From contig NZ_MCIG01000008.1 in assembly GCF_001705035.1 (NCBI RefSeq), positions 14,490 through 77,881 of the forward strand: DNA of 63,392 nt, given 5' to 3'. Below, in pieces: positions 1-13,654 of the stretch. The notes beneath the pieces are model-generated. The model did no database searches, was not told where the DNA came from, and worked only from the letters and a program-made list of their open reading frames with translations. Both the position numbers and the translations under genes were made by a program. This DNA is from Curtobacterium sp. UCD-KPL2560 (GTDB lineage Bacteria; Actinomycetota; Actinomycetes; Actinomycetales; Microbacteriaceae). The first letter of the stretch is position 1, and the number at the start of each line of letters is the position of its first letter.

Positions 1-11
1 GCGTGCCCATG

Positions 12-158
12 GGCGAGCGGCGTGCGCCCGTCGGCGAGCGGCGTGCGCCCGTCGGCAAGCGGCGTGCACCCGCCGGCAAGCGGCGTGCACCCGCCGGCAA
101 GCGGCGTGCACCCGCCGGCAAGCGGCGTGCGCCCGTCGGCAAGCGGCGTGCGTCGGTA
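12..158. repeat. 21-bp tandem repeat, 7 copies
   Basis: Seven head-to-tail copies of a 21-bp GC-rich unit, beginning ggcgagcggcgtgcgcccgt, with only g/a and t/c variation between copies. All frames stay open because 21 is a multiple of three. One frame would read G(E/K)RRAP(V/A) repeatedly, but there is no ribosome-binding site or homology to suggest a protein. It sits at the window edge, where assemblies often break. Confidence 0.9.
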
Positions 159-175
159 CTGCTGGTCGGCAGCGC

Positions 176-217
176 GGACTGGAGGCGCGCTGCCAGCCCG
201 CCCCGCGCCTCCCGTCC
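176..217. repeat. Dispersed hairpin element, copy 1
   Basis: Imperfect inverted repeat with 14-bp arms (176-189 and 204-217, one mismatch) ending in the sequence cgcgcctcccgtcc. The same arm recurs at 55722-55763 and 59258-59299, and as a half site near 53443-53457. It may act as a terminator or a REP-like element. Confidence 0.6.
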
Positions 218-469
218 GGTGCGCACCCTGCTCACGCGACGGCCCCGCCGTTCCGTCACGTCGTAGATCGTCGCGTTGTGCCCGGCCGCAGGCCGGCGTG
301 TGCGCCACACCGAGGCGACACGACTCGCCGCGCCCAGCACGTCGAGGTGTCGGAACTCCCCGCGCCCAGCGCCGGCGAGATGCCGGAATTCCGGCACCTC
401 GGCGCGCACCCCCGAACGCCGCGCACGCGCACACGCACACGCACACGCACGAAAACCCGGGAACGACGA
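218..469. other. Gene-free tract with palindrome and CA-rich repeat
   Basis: No convincing gene is seen between the repeats and the tRNA terminator. It contains a perfect 16-bp palindrome, tgccggaattccggca, at 381-396. At about 421-450 there is a short hexamer tract of the form cacacg. The open frames crossing it lack start signals and family similarity. Confidence 0.5.
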
Positions 470-501
470 AGCCCCTGCGACGCCAGCGGCGACCAGGGGC
501 T
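470..501 (-). terminator. Probable terminator of the tRNA pair
   Basis: The arms agcccctg (470-477) and caggggct (494-501) form a GC-rich stem whose loop can pair further. Read on the minus strand it lies just downstream of tRNA-Ala and is followed by a weakly T-containing stretch (tcgtcgttcc). Confidence 0.65.
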
Positions 502-509
502 GTTCGGAG

Positions 510-582
510 TGGAGCCTGGGAGAATCGAACTCCCGACATCCTGCTTGCAAAGCAGGCGCTCTACCAACTGAGCTAAGGCCCC
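510..582 (-). tRNA. tRNA-Ala(TGC)
   Basis: A full 73-nt cloverleaf can be drawn on the minus strand. The acceptor stem ggggcct/aggctcc has one G-U pair, the D-arm starts agctcagttggt, the anticodon is TGC within ctttgcaag, and the T-loop is gttcgattc. The CCA end is not encoded, so it depends on the CCA-adding enzyme, a copy of which is at 27642. Confidence 0.97.
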
Positions 583-616
583 GTACGGTACCGAGGTACC
601 GACCGGATGTCGTACG

Positions 617-693
617 TGGTGGGGCTACAAGGACTTGAACCTTGGACCTCTTCGTTATCAGCGAAGCGCTCTAACCGCCTGAGCTATAGCCCC
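617..693 (-). tRNA. tRNA-Ile(GAT)
   Basis: A 77-nt tRNA on the minus strand, including an encoded CCA (complement of 617-619). The acceptor stem is ggggcta/tagcccc, the anticodon GAT lies within ctgataac, and the T-loop is gttcaagtc. It lies 34 bp upstream of tRNA-Ala on the same strand, so the two are probably one transcript. The tRNA-Ile/tRNA-Ala pair after gyrA is a usual actinobacterial arrangement. Confidence 0.97.
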
Positions 694-769
694 TCAGACC
701 GGATGAAAGCCTACCGCACCGATCCCGCAGAACGAAATCGAGTGGATCGACCCACCCAGCCCGGGTGTG

Positions 770-1169
770 TCAGTTGTTCGTGAACCCGACGAGCAAGCCG
801 CCGGTGATCCGCACACTGAGGTTGTAGAGCACGCTCACGATCGCGCCGAGCACGGTGCCCACGACGACGTTGAGGATGCCGACCACGACCGAGAACCCGA
901 GGACCTGGCCCAGTGAGAACTGGTCCATGATCGAGTACCCGCTCTGCCCGGTCACGTCCTTGAGCAGGGCGTCGATCTGCGTGAAGACACCGGTCTGGTT
1001 GAGGATGATCCACACCAGGGCGGTCGCCACGACGATCACGATCGAGCCGGCCAGGGCGATCAGGAAGGACAGCTTGACCATCGACCAGAAGTCGAGGTAC
1101 ACGAGCCGCAGTCGCACCTGACGGGTGCCGACGGGCCGCTTCGCCTTCTTCTGGAGCTTCTCGGCAACA

Positions 1170-1177
<8 letters not shown>
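770..1177 (-). CDS. DUF3566 membrane protein
   Basis: A 135-residue membrane protein of the DUF3566 family, found next to gyrA in many actinobacteria; its function is not established. The N-terminus is basic (KLQKKAKRP, followed by [14 protein letters not shown]). Two strongly hydrophobic segments follow at about residues 34-59 and 93-125, separated by a polar loop. The start is the ATG at 1177, which overlaps the gyrA TAG stop (atgagtag), so the two genes are probably translationally coupled. A longer in-frame start inside gyrA was not chosen because it would add gyrA antisense-like sequence. Confidence 0.88.
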
Positions 1178-3800
<2,623 letters not shown>

Positions 3801-3917
3801 GTGGCCTGGTCACCTTTCTGCACTGCCTGGAGGCAGGGGTTCCGTTCGTCGCGCCGGGCGCGACCACAGGTGGTCGGGACTGGTCGACGCGGCTGGCACC
3901 GCGCCTCCAGACCGGGT

Positions 3918-6560
<2,643 letters not shown>

Positions 6561-6561
<1 letters not shown>

Positions 6562-7904
6562 CAGGCGTCCGCCCCGGTCGTCGTCGCGGCGGGTGCCGCC
6601 GCGGCCGTGACGGTCGCGTCGGACGGGTCGGTCTCGCCGGACAGGTCGGTCGCGTCGGTCGCGTCGGACGGGTCAGTTGCTTCGGACGCGCCGGTCGCGT
6701 GGTCGGCGGTCGGACGGGAGGCGCTGCTCGCCTCCGCCTCGTCGGTCACGATCGTCCCGGCCTCGATCCGCACGGTGTGCGCCGCGAGCTGCGCCGGCAC
6801 GTCCCCGTGCACGGCGGCGGTGATGAGGACCTGCTCGTAGTCGGCGACCGCCCCGGCCAGGCGTTCCCGGCGGGACTCGTCGAGCTCGGCGAACACGTCG
6901 TCGAGGATGATGATCGGGTCGCCGAGGGTCGACTCCGCGCGCAGGACAGCGGCACTGGCGAGCTTGACCGCGAGCGCGAACGACCACGACTCCCCGTGAC
7001 TCGCGTACCCACGGGCGGGTAACCCGTTCAGCTGGAAGAGCACGTCGTCCCGGTGGGGTCCGACGAGCGTCAGGCCACGGTCGAGCTCGTCGCGGCGACG
7101 GCGCTCGAGCGCGGCCCGGAAGGCATCGGCGGCGGCCACCACGGAGACCGGTTCCTCCGGGGTGCCGAGCACCGGGTCGGTCGCCGCGGCGTCCTCGGGG
7201 TCGCCGCCCCGCACGCTGAGCACACCCGTGATCGTGGCCTCGTGCCGTTCACCGGCGACGGTCGCGTACGCCTCGGTGACGAAGGGCGCCAACCGGCGGG
7301 TGAGGTGGTCGCGCGCGGCGATGACCTCGGCCCCGAAGGCCACGAGTCGCTCGTCCCAGACGTCGAGCGTCGCGAGGGAGCCAGCGCGGGACCCGGTCGC
7401 GCGCGCCGACTTCAGCAGGGTGTTCCGCTGGCGGAGCGTGCGGTCGTAGTCGGCGAGGACGCCCTGCATCCGCGGCGCGATCTGGCCGAGCAGCTCGTCG
7501 AGCATGCGGCGCCGGCCGGCCGGTTCGCCGCGGACCAGCGCGAGGTCCTCGGGTGCGAACAGGACGCTCGTGCAGTAGCGCGGGAGCTCGCGCGGCTTGA
7601 TCGCCGCCCGGTTCACCTGCGCACGGTTCGACCCGGTCCGGTTGATCTGGACCTCGGCGAGGATGCTGCGGTCGTCGTGGGCGAGACGTGCGCGGACGAT
7701 CGCGGCGTCGCAGCCCTGGCGGACGAGTGCCGCATCGGTCGGGACGCGGTGCGATCCGAGGGTGGACAGGTAGCCGATCGCCTCGACGAGGTTGGTCTTG
7801 CCCTGCCCGTTGCGCCCGACGAACAGGTTCGGCCCGCGTGCGAGGACCACCTCCGCCTCCCGGTAGTTCCGGAAGTCGGTGAGTTGCAGGTGGTCGACGT
7901 GCAC
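6561..7904 (-). CDS. recF: DNA replication and repair protein RecF
   Basis: The 447-residue RecF ATPase, which acts with RecO and RecR to load RecA at single-strand gaps. Walker A is GRNGQGKTN at residues 30-38, and the ABC-type signature and Walker B (PIIILDDVFAELDE) lie in the C-terminal third. The start HVDHLQLTDFRNY is typical. Family members are usually about 370-400 residues. Here the last 50 or so residues form a low-complexity tail of repeated D-P-S-D-A-T units, encoded by near-tandem gtcggacgggtcg sequence, which is not part of the conserved fold. Confidence 0.95.
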
Positions 7905-7934
7905 GCGGGCCGAGGGTCCGGGTGGGTACCCGGG

Positions 7935-8822
7935 CTACGCCTTCTTGACGGCGTGGCCGCCGAACTGGTTGCGGAGCGCCGCGACGGCCTTCATCGTCGG
8001 GGACTGGCTGCCCTGACGCGAGACGAAGCGGGCGAACATCGCGGCCGAGAGCGCGGGCATCGGCACCGCGAGCTCGATCGCCTCTTCGAGGGTCCAGCGA
8101 CCCTCGCCCGAGTCGTCGACGTAGCCCTCGAGCTCGTCGAGCTTCGGGTCCTCGTTGATCGCGAGGACGAGCAGGTCGAGCAGCCAGGAACGGACGACCG
8201 TCCCGCGCTGCCACCCGGCGAAGACCGCGGGCACGTCGTGGACGATGTCCTTCGCCTCGAGGAGCTCGTAGCCCTCGCCGTACGCCTGCATGATCGCGTA
8301 CTCGATGCCGTTGTGGACCATCTTCGCGTAGTGGCCCGCGCCGACGCCGCCGGCGTGCGAGAAGCCCTCCTCGCGGGGGCCCTCGGGACGCAGCGCGTCG
8401 AAGACCGGCATCGCGAACTCGACGTCCTCGGCGGCACCGCCGACCATGAGGCCGTAGCCGTTGTCCTTGCCCCAGACGCCGCCCGAGACGCCGGCGTCCA
8501 TGTAGCGGATGCCCTTGGCGTCGAGCTGCTTGGCGTGCACCTCGTCGTCGAGCCACTTCGAGTTGCCGCCGTCGATGACCAGGTCGCCCTCGCCGAGGAC
8601 CTCGGCCAGGTCGGAGATCACGTCGTCCGTGATCTTGCCGTGCGGGACCATGACCCAGACGAGCTTCTTGCCCTCGGGCAGTGCGGCGGCGAGTGCGCCG
8701 AGGTCGGCGACGTCGGAGACGGCGGGGTTCGCGTCGTACCCGGTGACCTCGATGCCTGCGTTGCGGAGACGGGCACGCATGTTGTTGCCCATGCGACCGA
8801 GGCCGACAAGACCGATGTGCAT
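7935..8822 (-). CDS. gnd: 6-phosphogluconate dehydrogenase, decarboxylating
   Basis: The 295-residue short-chain form of 6-phosphogluconate dehydrogenase, which oxidises 6-phosphogluconate to ribulose 5-phosphate and CO2. The N-terminus IGLVGLGRMGNNM is the Rossmann nucleotide-binding loop; the substrate region includes VIDGGNSKW, GGVWGKDNGYGLMVGG and KMVHNGIEY. The short length fits the GndA/YqeC-like group, often NAD-linked; cofactor preference cannot be read directly. A clear agaggaaatc precedes the ATG. A gnd gene between dnaN and recF is a common actinobacterial arrangement. Confidence 0.95.
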   Translation of the reverse strand: MHIGLVGLGRMGNNMRARLRNAGIEVTGYDANPAVSDVADLGALAAALPEGKKLVWVMVPHGKITDDVISDLAEVLGEGDLVIDGGNSKWLDDEVHAKQLDAKGIRYMDAGVSGGVWGKDNGYGLMVGGAAEDVEFAMPVFDALRPEGPREEGFSHAGGVGAGHYAKMVHNGIEYAIMQAYGEGYELLEAKDIVHDVPAVFAGWQRGTVVRSWLLDLLVLAINEDPKLDELEGYVDDSGEGRWTLEEAIELAVPMPALSAAMFARFVSRQGSQSPTMKAVAALRNQFGGHAVKKA

Positions 8823-8892
8823 GATTTCCTCTTCTGTTCGTCGTCGCGCTGATGCACGGTTGGCGCGTCAGCGCAGTGTTCGGCTGTTGCGC

Positions 8893-10038
8893 TTACCGCA
8901 GCAGGAGATTGGGCTGCAGCAGGTACCGGTATCCGTCCGTCGCCGGGGCCTCCTGGGAGGTCTGGCCGGTGATGAGCACCGGGCCCGGCTTGTTGGGGTT
9001 CTCCGTCTTGGTGAAGGAGATCCGGACGAACTCGGAGTGCACCGCGTTCAACCCGTCCAGGAGGAAGGCGGGCTTCAGCGAGACCACCGTTTCCTCACCG
9101 GTCAGCAACGCACTGATCGACTCTGACGCCTGCGCTTGTTCGGAACCGATCGCCTCGAGCGTGAGCCCGTCGACCGAGAAGGAGAACCGGAGGGCGGCTT
9201 CGCGCTCCAGGACGAGGGAGACCCGTCGGACGGCCTCGACCAGTTCCGCGGTGTTGATCACCGCGTGGTCCTGGACCGTCTCGGGGAAGAGCCGGCGGAC
9301 CGGCGGGTAGTTGCCCTTGATGAGCAGCGACGTCACCGTCTTGTCGTCGGCGTGGAACGCGATGAGCTCGCGGTCCGAGCTGCCGCTGATCGACACCGAC
9401 ACCGTGGACGCCGAGCCGAAGGTGCGGCCGACCTCCTGCAGGGTGCGGGCAGGGACGAGTGCGTGCAGGGGCTCGGAGCCGACGCGGCCGGAGTCCCACG
9501 CGATCGTGCGGATCGCGACGCGGTAGCGGTCGGTCGCGGTGAGCGACAGGTCGTTGTCGCCGACCTCGAGCTGCACGCCCGTGATCACCGGGGTGACGTC
9601 GTCGCGGCTCGCGGCGACGGCGACCTGGGACACGGCCTCCGAGAAGGCGTCGCCCGGGATGACACCGGTCTGCTCGCCGATCTCGGGGAGGGTCGGGTAC
9701 TCCTCGACCGGCATCGACAGCAGCGTGAAGTGCGCCGGGCCGCAGGCGACCGAGATCCGGGACTCCTCGGTCGTGAAGGTGACCGGGGCGCTCGGCAGGC
9801 GGCTCGCGATGTCGTTCAGGAGCCGGCCGGAGACGAGCACCGTGCCGGACTCGTCGACCTGGGCCGTGATCGACGTCTGCGCCGAGACTTCGTAGTCGAA
9901 CGACGAGAGCGTCAGCCGGTCGCCCTCTGCGTGGATCAGGACGCCGGAGAGGATCGGGAGGGTCGTGCGCTGTGGGAGGAGCTTCACCGCGAAGGAGACG
10001 GCTTCGGAGAAGACGTCCCGGTTGACCTCGAACTTCAC
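8893..10038 (-). CDS. dnaN: DNA polymerase III sliding clamp (beta subunit)
   Basis: A 381-residue beta clamp, the dimeric ring that tethers DNA polymerase III to DNA. The start is GTG 10038 (reading VKFEVNRDVFSEAV), preceded by cgacaggggtc. The frame stays open further upstream, but that part is oriC sequence. The three clamp domains are recognisable, and the protein ends in ATDGYRYLLQPNLLLR, close to the usual clamp C-terminus. It is transcribed away from oriC, as is normal. Confidence 0.97.
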   Translation of the reverse strand: MKFEVNRDVFSEAVSFAVKLLPQRTTLPILSGVLIHAEGDRLTLSSFDYEVSAQTSITAQVDESGTVLVSGRLLNDIASRLPSAPVTFTTEESRISVACGPAHFTLLSMPVEEYPTLPEIGEQTGVIPGDAFSEAVSQVAVAASRDDVTPVITGVQLEVGDNDLSLTATDRYRVAIRTIAWDSGRVGSEPLHALVPARTLQEVGRTFGSASTVSVSISGSSDRELIAFHADDKTVTSLLIKGNYPPVRRLFPETVQDHAVINTAELVEAVRRVSLVLEREAALRFSFSVDGLTLEAIGSEQAQASESISALLTGEETVVSLKPAFLLDGLNAVHSEFVRISFTKTENPNKPGPVLITGQTSQEAPATDGYRYLLQPNLLLR

Positions 10039-10430
10039 AGCTGGGACCCCTGTCGATCGGTTGACTGTCCGGCCGCCCCATTGTGGCACAGCGGAGGGAG
10101 CGCCGGATTTCTTGTCGTTCGGCCCTCCACAAGGTTGGCCCCTGGAGTGATCTAGATGACAAGGAGTAATGGTCTTAACGCCTGTGCACACTGTGGACAA
10201 CTCTGTGCATCCCAGTTCTCCACAGGGAACTACACACGTGTGAGTTGTGAGTGGGATGTTGACGGCTTCTGGATGAGCAAAAGTCATCTATCCACTTCCA
10301 TCCCCAGTCTCCACAGGTGGGTGTGGATCTGTGTACAACCGGACCGCGTGTCCTCCACAGTTATCCACAGGCTTTCCACACTGTGGGAATCTCGGCCCAT
10401 GGAACCGTCTCAGATGGTGGATGGGCGCTG
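10039..10430. other. Chromosomal replication origin oriC (dnaN-dnaA gap)
   Basis: There is no gene here, but there is a dense set of DnaA-box-like 9-mers. Examples are ttatccaca at 10361-10369 (consensus), tgtggacaa at 10192-10200, ttctccaca at 10216-10224, ctttccaca at 10372-10380, tcctccaca at 10351-10359 and gtctccaca at 10307-10315, with reverse-strand variants around 10322 and 10382. Between boxes are relatively AT-rich runs for this genome (about 10150-10180 and 10265-10295). The position between dnaN and dnaA supports the assignment as the main origin. Confidence 0.88.
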
Positions 10431-10660
10431 AGACGGGCCGATCCGGGGAGGTGATCCGTGCCTCCAGGCCGGGTTGGGGGCGCGACGACGGAACCGAGCC
10501 CGCAGGGTCGGCGGGGGGCGCGTCGGACGTCCCGGGGGCAGCGGATGGACCGCGTCGCGCGGATCAGCGGGAGCGGCGGTCCTGCTTGATGCGGCTCGCG
10601 GTCCTGCTCGGTGCGGCTGCCGGAGATGGGTGCGGTCTCGGTGACCTGGTGGTGGAGCCG
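10431..10660. repeat. Partial duplication of the dnaA 3' end
   Basis: Just downstream of the dnaA stop, the 25-bp sequence at 10574-10598 exactly repeats the end of dnaA at 10674-10698 (offset 100 bp). A second shared block, ctcggtgacctggt, occurs at 10637-10650 and inside dnaA at 10703-10716. The copy is not an intact gene. The rest of this stretch is GC-rich, and no gene was recognised in it. Confidence 0.75.
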
Positions 10661-10663
10661 GGC

Positions 10664-12130
10664 TCAGCGGTACCGGCGGTCCTGCTTGATGCGGCTCGTC
10701 AGCTCGGTGACCTGGTTGTAGATCGACCGCCGCTCCTTCATCAGCTCGGTGATCTTCTTGTTCGCGTACATGACCGTGGTGTGGTCGCGGTTGCCGAACA
10801 GCTGCCCGATCTTCGGCAGGGACAGGCTCGTCATCTCGCGGCACAGGTACATCGCGATCTGCCGAGCGGTGGCGATCGCCTGCGACCGGGAGGACCCGTA
10901 GAGGTCGTCGACGGAGAGCTTGAAGTACTCCGCGGTGTGGTTGATGATGTCCGTCGGCGCGATCACGTTGTCGTCGTCGAGGGTGATCAGGTCCTTGAGC
11001 ACCGTCTGCACCAGGGCCATGTCGACGGCCGTCCGGTTGAGGCTCGCGAACGCCGTGACGCGGATGAGCGTCCCCTCGAGCTCCCGGATGTTGCTCGACA
11101 CCTTCGAGGCCATGAACTCGAGGATGTCGTCCGGCACCTGCAGGTGGTCGGACTGCGCCTTCTTGCGGAGGATCGCGATGCGGGTCTCGAGGTCGGGTGC
11201 CTGCACGTCGGTGATCAGGCCCCACTCGAAGCGGGAGCGCATCCGGTCCTCGAAGCCGGTGAGGTGCTTCGGCGCGACGTCCGACGTGATGACGACCTGC
11301 TTGTTGTGGTCGTGCAGCGTGTTGAACGTGTGGAAGAAGGCCTCCTGCGTGGAGTCCTTCCCCTGCAGGAACTGGATGTCGTCGATCAGCAGGATGTCGA
11401 TGTCGCGGTACCGCTGCTGGAACTGGTTCGCGCGGTTGTTCGCGATCGAGTTGATGAAGTCGTTGGTGAACTCCTCGCTCGACACGTACCGGACGCGGAT
11501 CCCCGGGTAGAGGCTCTCGGCGTAGTGGCCGATCGCGTGGAGCAGGTGCGTCTTGCCGAGCCCGGAGTCGCCGTAGATGAAGAGCGGGTTGTAGGCCTTG
11601 GCCGGGGCCTCGGCGACCGCGACGGCTGCGGCGTGGGCGAACCGGTTCGAGGACCCGATGACGAAGTTGTCGAAGTTGTACTTCGGGTTGAGCCGGGACT
11701 CCGGGCGCCCGCTCGTGCCCGGTGCGTCGATCTGGCTCGGGACGAACGGCGCCTCGATGTACTGCCGCGGTGCCGCGCTCTGCTCGACGGGCTGCTGCAC
11801 GGGCTCGGCGTACTCGGGCACGTGCGACGAGACGACCGGGTCGACCCGCGGCTCGGAGGCCATGTCGGGGTTGACCGTGATCGCGAAGTTCGCGACCGAG
11901 TCGTCGCCGACCCGGGAGACCGCCTCGGTGATCGGGATCCGGATCCGCTGTTCGAGCATGCCGCGGGTCAGGTCGTTCGGGACCTCGAGGTAGAGGGTGC
12001 CGGCGAGGACGCCCTTCGGTTCGACCAGGTTGAGGAAGCCGTGCAGCTGCGGCGTGATGCGGTCGTCCTCCGACAGGAGGCCCAGGACGGAGGACCAGAG
12101 GTCCTCGACGGGATCGGCCGGCATCGTCAT
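10664..12130 (-). CDS. dnaA: Chromosomal replication initiator DnaA
   Basis: A 488-residue AAA+ initiator that binds DnaA boxes and opens oriC. Domain I (residues 1-80) is followed by a Pro/Gln-rich linker. The AAA+ core has Walker A GDSGLGKT at 187-194 and Walker B ILLIDDIQF. Domain IV carries the DNA-binding signature DHTTVMYANKKI. ATG 12130 was chosen because ctggag precedes it by 9 bases; an ATG two codons later is possible. The frame continues upstream to 12466, but that part is Pro/Arg/Thr-rich and contains DnaA boxes, so it is leader DNA. Confidence 0.97.
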   Translation of the reverse strand: MTMPADPVEDLWSSVLGLLSEDDRITPQLHGFLNLVEPKGVLAGTLYLEVPNDLTRGMLEQRIRIPITEAVSRVGDDSVANFAITVNPDMASEPRVDPVVSSHVPEYAEPVQQPVEQSAAPRQYIEAPFVPSQIDAPGTSGRPESRLNPKYNFDNFVIGSSNRFAHAAAVAVAEAPAKAYNPLFIYGDSGLGKTHLLHAIGHYAESLYPGIRVRYVSSEEFTNDFINSIANNRANQFQQRYRDIDILLIDDIQFLQGKDSTQEAFFHTFNTLHDHNKQVVITSDVAPKHLTGFEDRMRSRFEWGLITDVQAPDLETRIAILRKKAQSDHLQVPDDILEFMASKVSSNIRELEGTLIRVTAFASLNRTAVDMALVQTVLKDLITLDDDNVIAPTDIINHTAEYFKLSVDDLYGSSRSQAIATARQIAMYLCREMTSLSLPKIGQLFGNRDHTTVMYANKKITELMKERRSIYNQVTELTSRIKQDRRYR

Positions 12131-12568
12131 GTCGCGCTCGTCTCCAGGTTCGCTGTCGTGGTCGGCCGTGCTCGGCCGGTGGTGGTCGTGTCCGGTGGTG
12201 GGTCTTCGTCGTGCGGGCCGCGGTCCCGGCGGTTCTTGCGTGCTGGTCTGTGCCGGGCCGGCTGAGCCGGTGTGCCCCGCGGGACCCGGTCCGGGCCCGG
12301 GCGGCACCGTCGTCGGTCCGGGTACGGGACGTGTCGTCCGGGGTCCAGCGGTGCGGGCCCCGCGAGCGGTGGTCCACAGGGTTGTCCACAGTCCTGTCCA
12401 CGTCGACCGCGCCGGCGCTCTGGGGGGTACTCCCCCGTGGCTCCGGGGAACGGGCCGATCGATCACACCACTGTAAAGGGTCAGGGGTGGTCGTACCGAA
12501 CGAAGGTTTTCCCCAATGTGGAGGACGGGGTCACGCCCGGCACCGTGCGTGCGCGTCCGGAGCTGCGT
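12131..12568. promoter_or_regulatory. dnaA leader with DnaA boxes
   Basis: There is no gene between dnaA and rpmH (about 590 bp). A tight group of box-like sequences lies at 12371-12402: ggtccacag, then ttgtccaca at 12382-12390, then ctgtccacg. A cluster upstream of dnaA is the usual site of DnaA autorepression. The exact dnaA promoter was not resolved; the sequence tttacagt, read on the minus strand near 12471-12478, is one candidate -10. Confidence 0.6.
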
Positions 12569-12597
12569 TTGACCTGACCGCCGCCGTCACGTACCGT
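12569..12597 (+). promoter_or_regulatory. Candidate rpmH promoter
   Basis: The hexamers ttgacc (12569-12574) and taccgt (12592-12597) are separated by 17 bases, fitting a housekeeping sigma-factor promoter firing towards rpmH about 125 bp downstream. This rests on sequence similarity alone. Confidence 0.4.
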
Positions 12598-12723
12598 TAT
12601 CCAGTTGACTGCGGCCTCTTGGTCGCGCCCATCGCGTCGTCCGGCCACGTCGGACGGCTCTACATACATACGTGACGGCTCGCGCTGAGCCCATCCCTCC
12701 AGCGCAGCCGTGTGGAGATCATC

Positions 12724-12861
12724 ATGAGCAAGCGCACCTTCCAGCCGAACAACCGTCGTCGCGCCAAGAAGCACGGCTTCCGCGCCCGCATGCGCACCCG
12801 TGCCGGCCGCGCGATCCTCGCCGCACGTCGCGGCAAGGGCCGCACCGAGCTCTCCGCCTGA
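12724..12861 (+). CDS. rpmH: 50S ribosomal protein L34
   Basis: A 45-residue, highly basic ribosomal protein of the large subunit, almost entirely conserved in the family. It starts [19 protein letters not shown], has the [12 protein letters not shown] core and ends RTELSA. The upstream sequence tgtggagatcatc supplies a weak ribosome-binding site. It begins the rpmH-rnpA-yidD-yidC-jag-rsmG cluster that faces away from dnaA. Confidence 0.98.
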   Translation: MSKRTFQPNNRRRAKKHGFRARMRTRAGRAILAARRGKGRTELSA

Positions 12862-12904
12862 TCGGGCTGGAGCGCCTGATCCGGTCCCGGACCCGGTAGC
12901 GATC

Positions 12905-13270
12905 GTGTTGGCCCGCGCCAACCGCATCGTCAGCGGTTCCGACTACCGGTCCGTCGTGCGTCGTGGTCGCAGGAGCGCCACGGCGCACGTCGTCGTATCC
13001 GTGGTCAGGCGTACTCCCGGTGGCGCAGTCGCGGTCGATGCCCCGACCCGCTTCGGGTTCATCGTCGCGAAGACCGTCGGGAACGCGGTCACGCGGAACC
13101 TGCTCCGTCGACGGTTCAAGGCGATCGCGCACGAGCTGCTGACCGAGGTGCCGACCGGGCACGACGTGGTCATCAGGGCACTGCCAGCCGCAGCGGGTGC
13201 CACATGGCCTACCCTGCTCGAAGACGTCTCGCGCTCCTTCGCGCGCGGGGTGGAGAAGGCAGCAGCATGA
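12905..13270 (+). CDS. rnpA: Ribonuclease P protein component
   Basis: A 121-residue basic protein that assists the RNase P RNA in maturing tRNA 5' ends. The start is GTG 12905 (then LARANRIVSGSDYRSV), the usual N-terminus; the frame extends further upstream through rpmH but that is not coding here. The RNA-binding motif is NAVTRNLLRRRFKAIAHEL, with the conserved Arg-rich helix. The C-terminal TGA overlaps the yidD ATG (atga), indicating coupled translation. Confidence 0.96.
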   Translation: MLARANRIVSGSDYRSVVRRGRRSATAHVVVSVVRRTPGGAVAVDAPTRFGFIVAKTVGNAVTRNLLRRRFKAIAHELLTEVPTGHDVVIRALPAAAGATWPTLLEDVSRSFARGVEKAAA

Positions 13271-13647
13271 ACCGCACCCTGTTGACCCGGCTCGGCTGGG
13301 TCCTCGCGTTGCTCCCGCGCAACGCGTGCGTCGTCGTGCTCCGCGTGTACCGCGCGGTGGTCTCCCCGCTGTACGGCAACGTCTGCCGCTACCACCCCTC
13401 GTGCTCCCGGTACGCGCTCGAGGCCATCCAGCAGTACGGCGTCGTCCGCGGATCGGCGATGGGCGCGTGGCGCATCGCACGGTGCAACCCCTGGGCCGCC
13501 GGCGGCATCGACGACGTGCGTGAGCGACGTCGTCCCTACCTCGTCAACCGGTTCGGGTTCGTGCTCGCGCCGACCCCGCAGCAGGGATCCCGTCCGGTCG
13601 GTGCCCACCGCCCGGTCCTGCTCACCCAGCGCACTCGAAAGGCGTGA
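13267..13647 (+). CDS. yidD: Membrane protein insertion efficiency factor YidD
   Basis: A 126-residue member of the YidD family (DUF37), a small membrane-associated protein that helps YidC insert proteins. The signature is visible as YGNVCRYHPSCSRYALEAI, followed by G-x-W-R-I-x-R-C-N-P-W (residues around GAWRIARCNPWAAGG). The family's Cys residues are present. The N-terminal hydrophobic segment is LGWVLALLPRNACVVVLRVY. It overlaps rnpA by four bases and is followed by yidC. Confidence 0.94.
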   Translation: MNRTLLTRLGWVLALLPRNACVVVLRVYRAVVSPLYGNVCRYHPSCSRYALEAIQQYGVVRGSAMGAWRIARCNPWAAGGIDDVRERRRPYLVNRFGFVLAPTPQQGSRPVGAHRPVLLTQRTRKA

Positions 13648-13654
13648 ACTCCCG

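Noticed and set aside
12-158. Possible CRISPR array at the left edge
   Set aside because: The 21-bp units abut each other with no unique spacers, so this is a simple tandem repeat.
10410-12401. Long second frame on the minus strand through dnaA
   Set aside because: It overlaps dnaA in another phase, is Arg/Pro-rich, and shows no domain.
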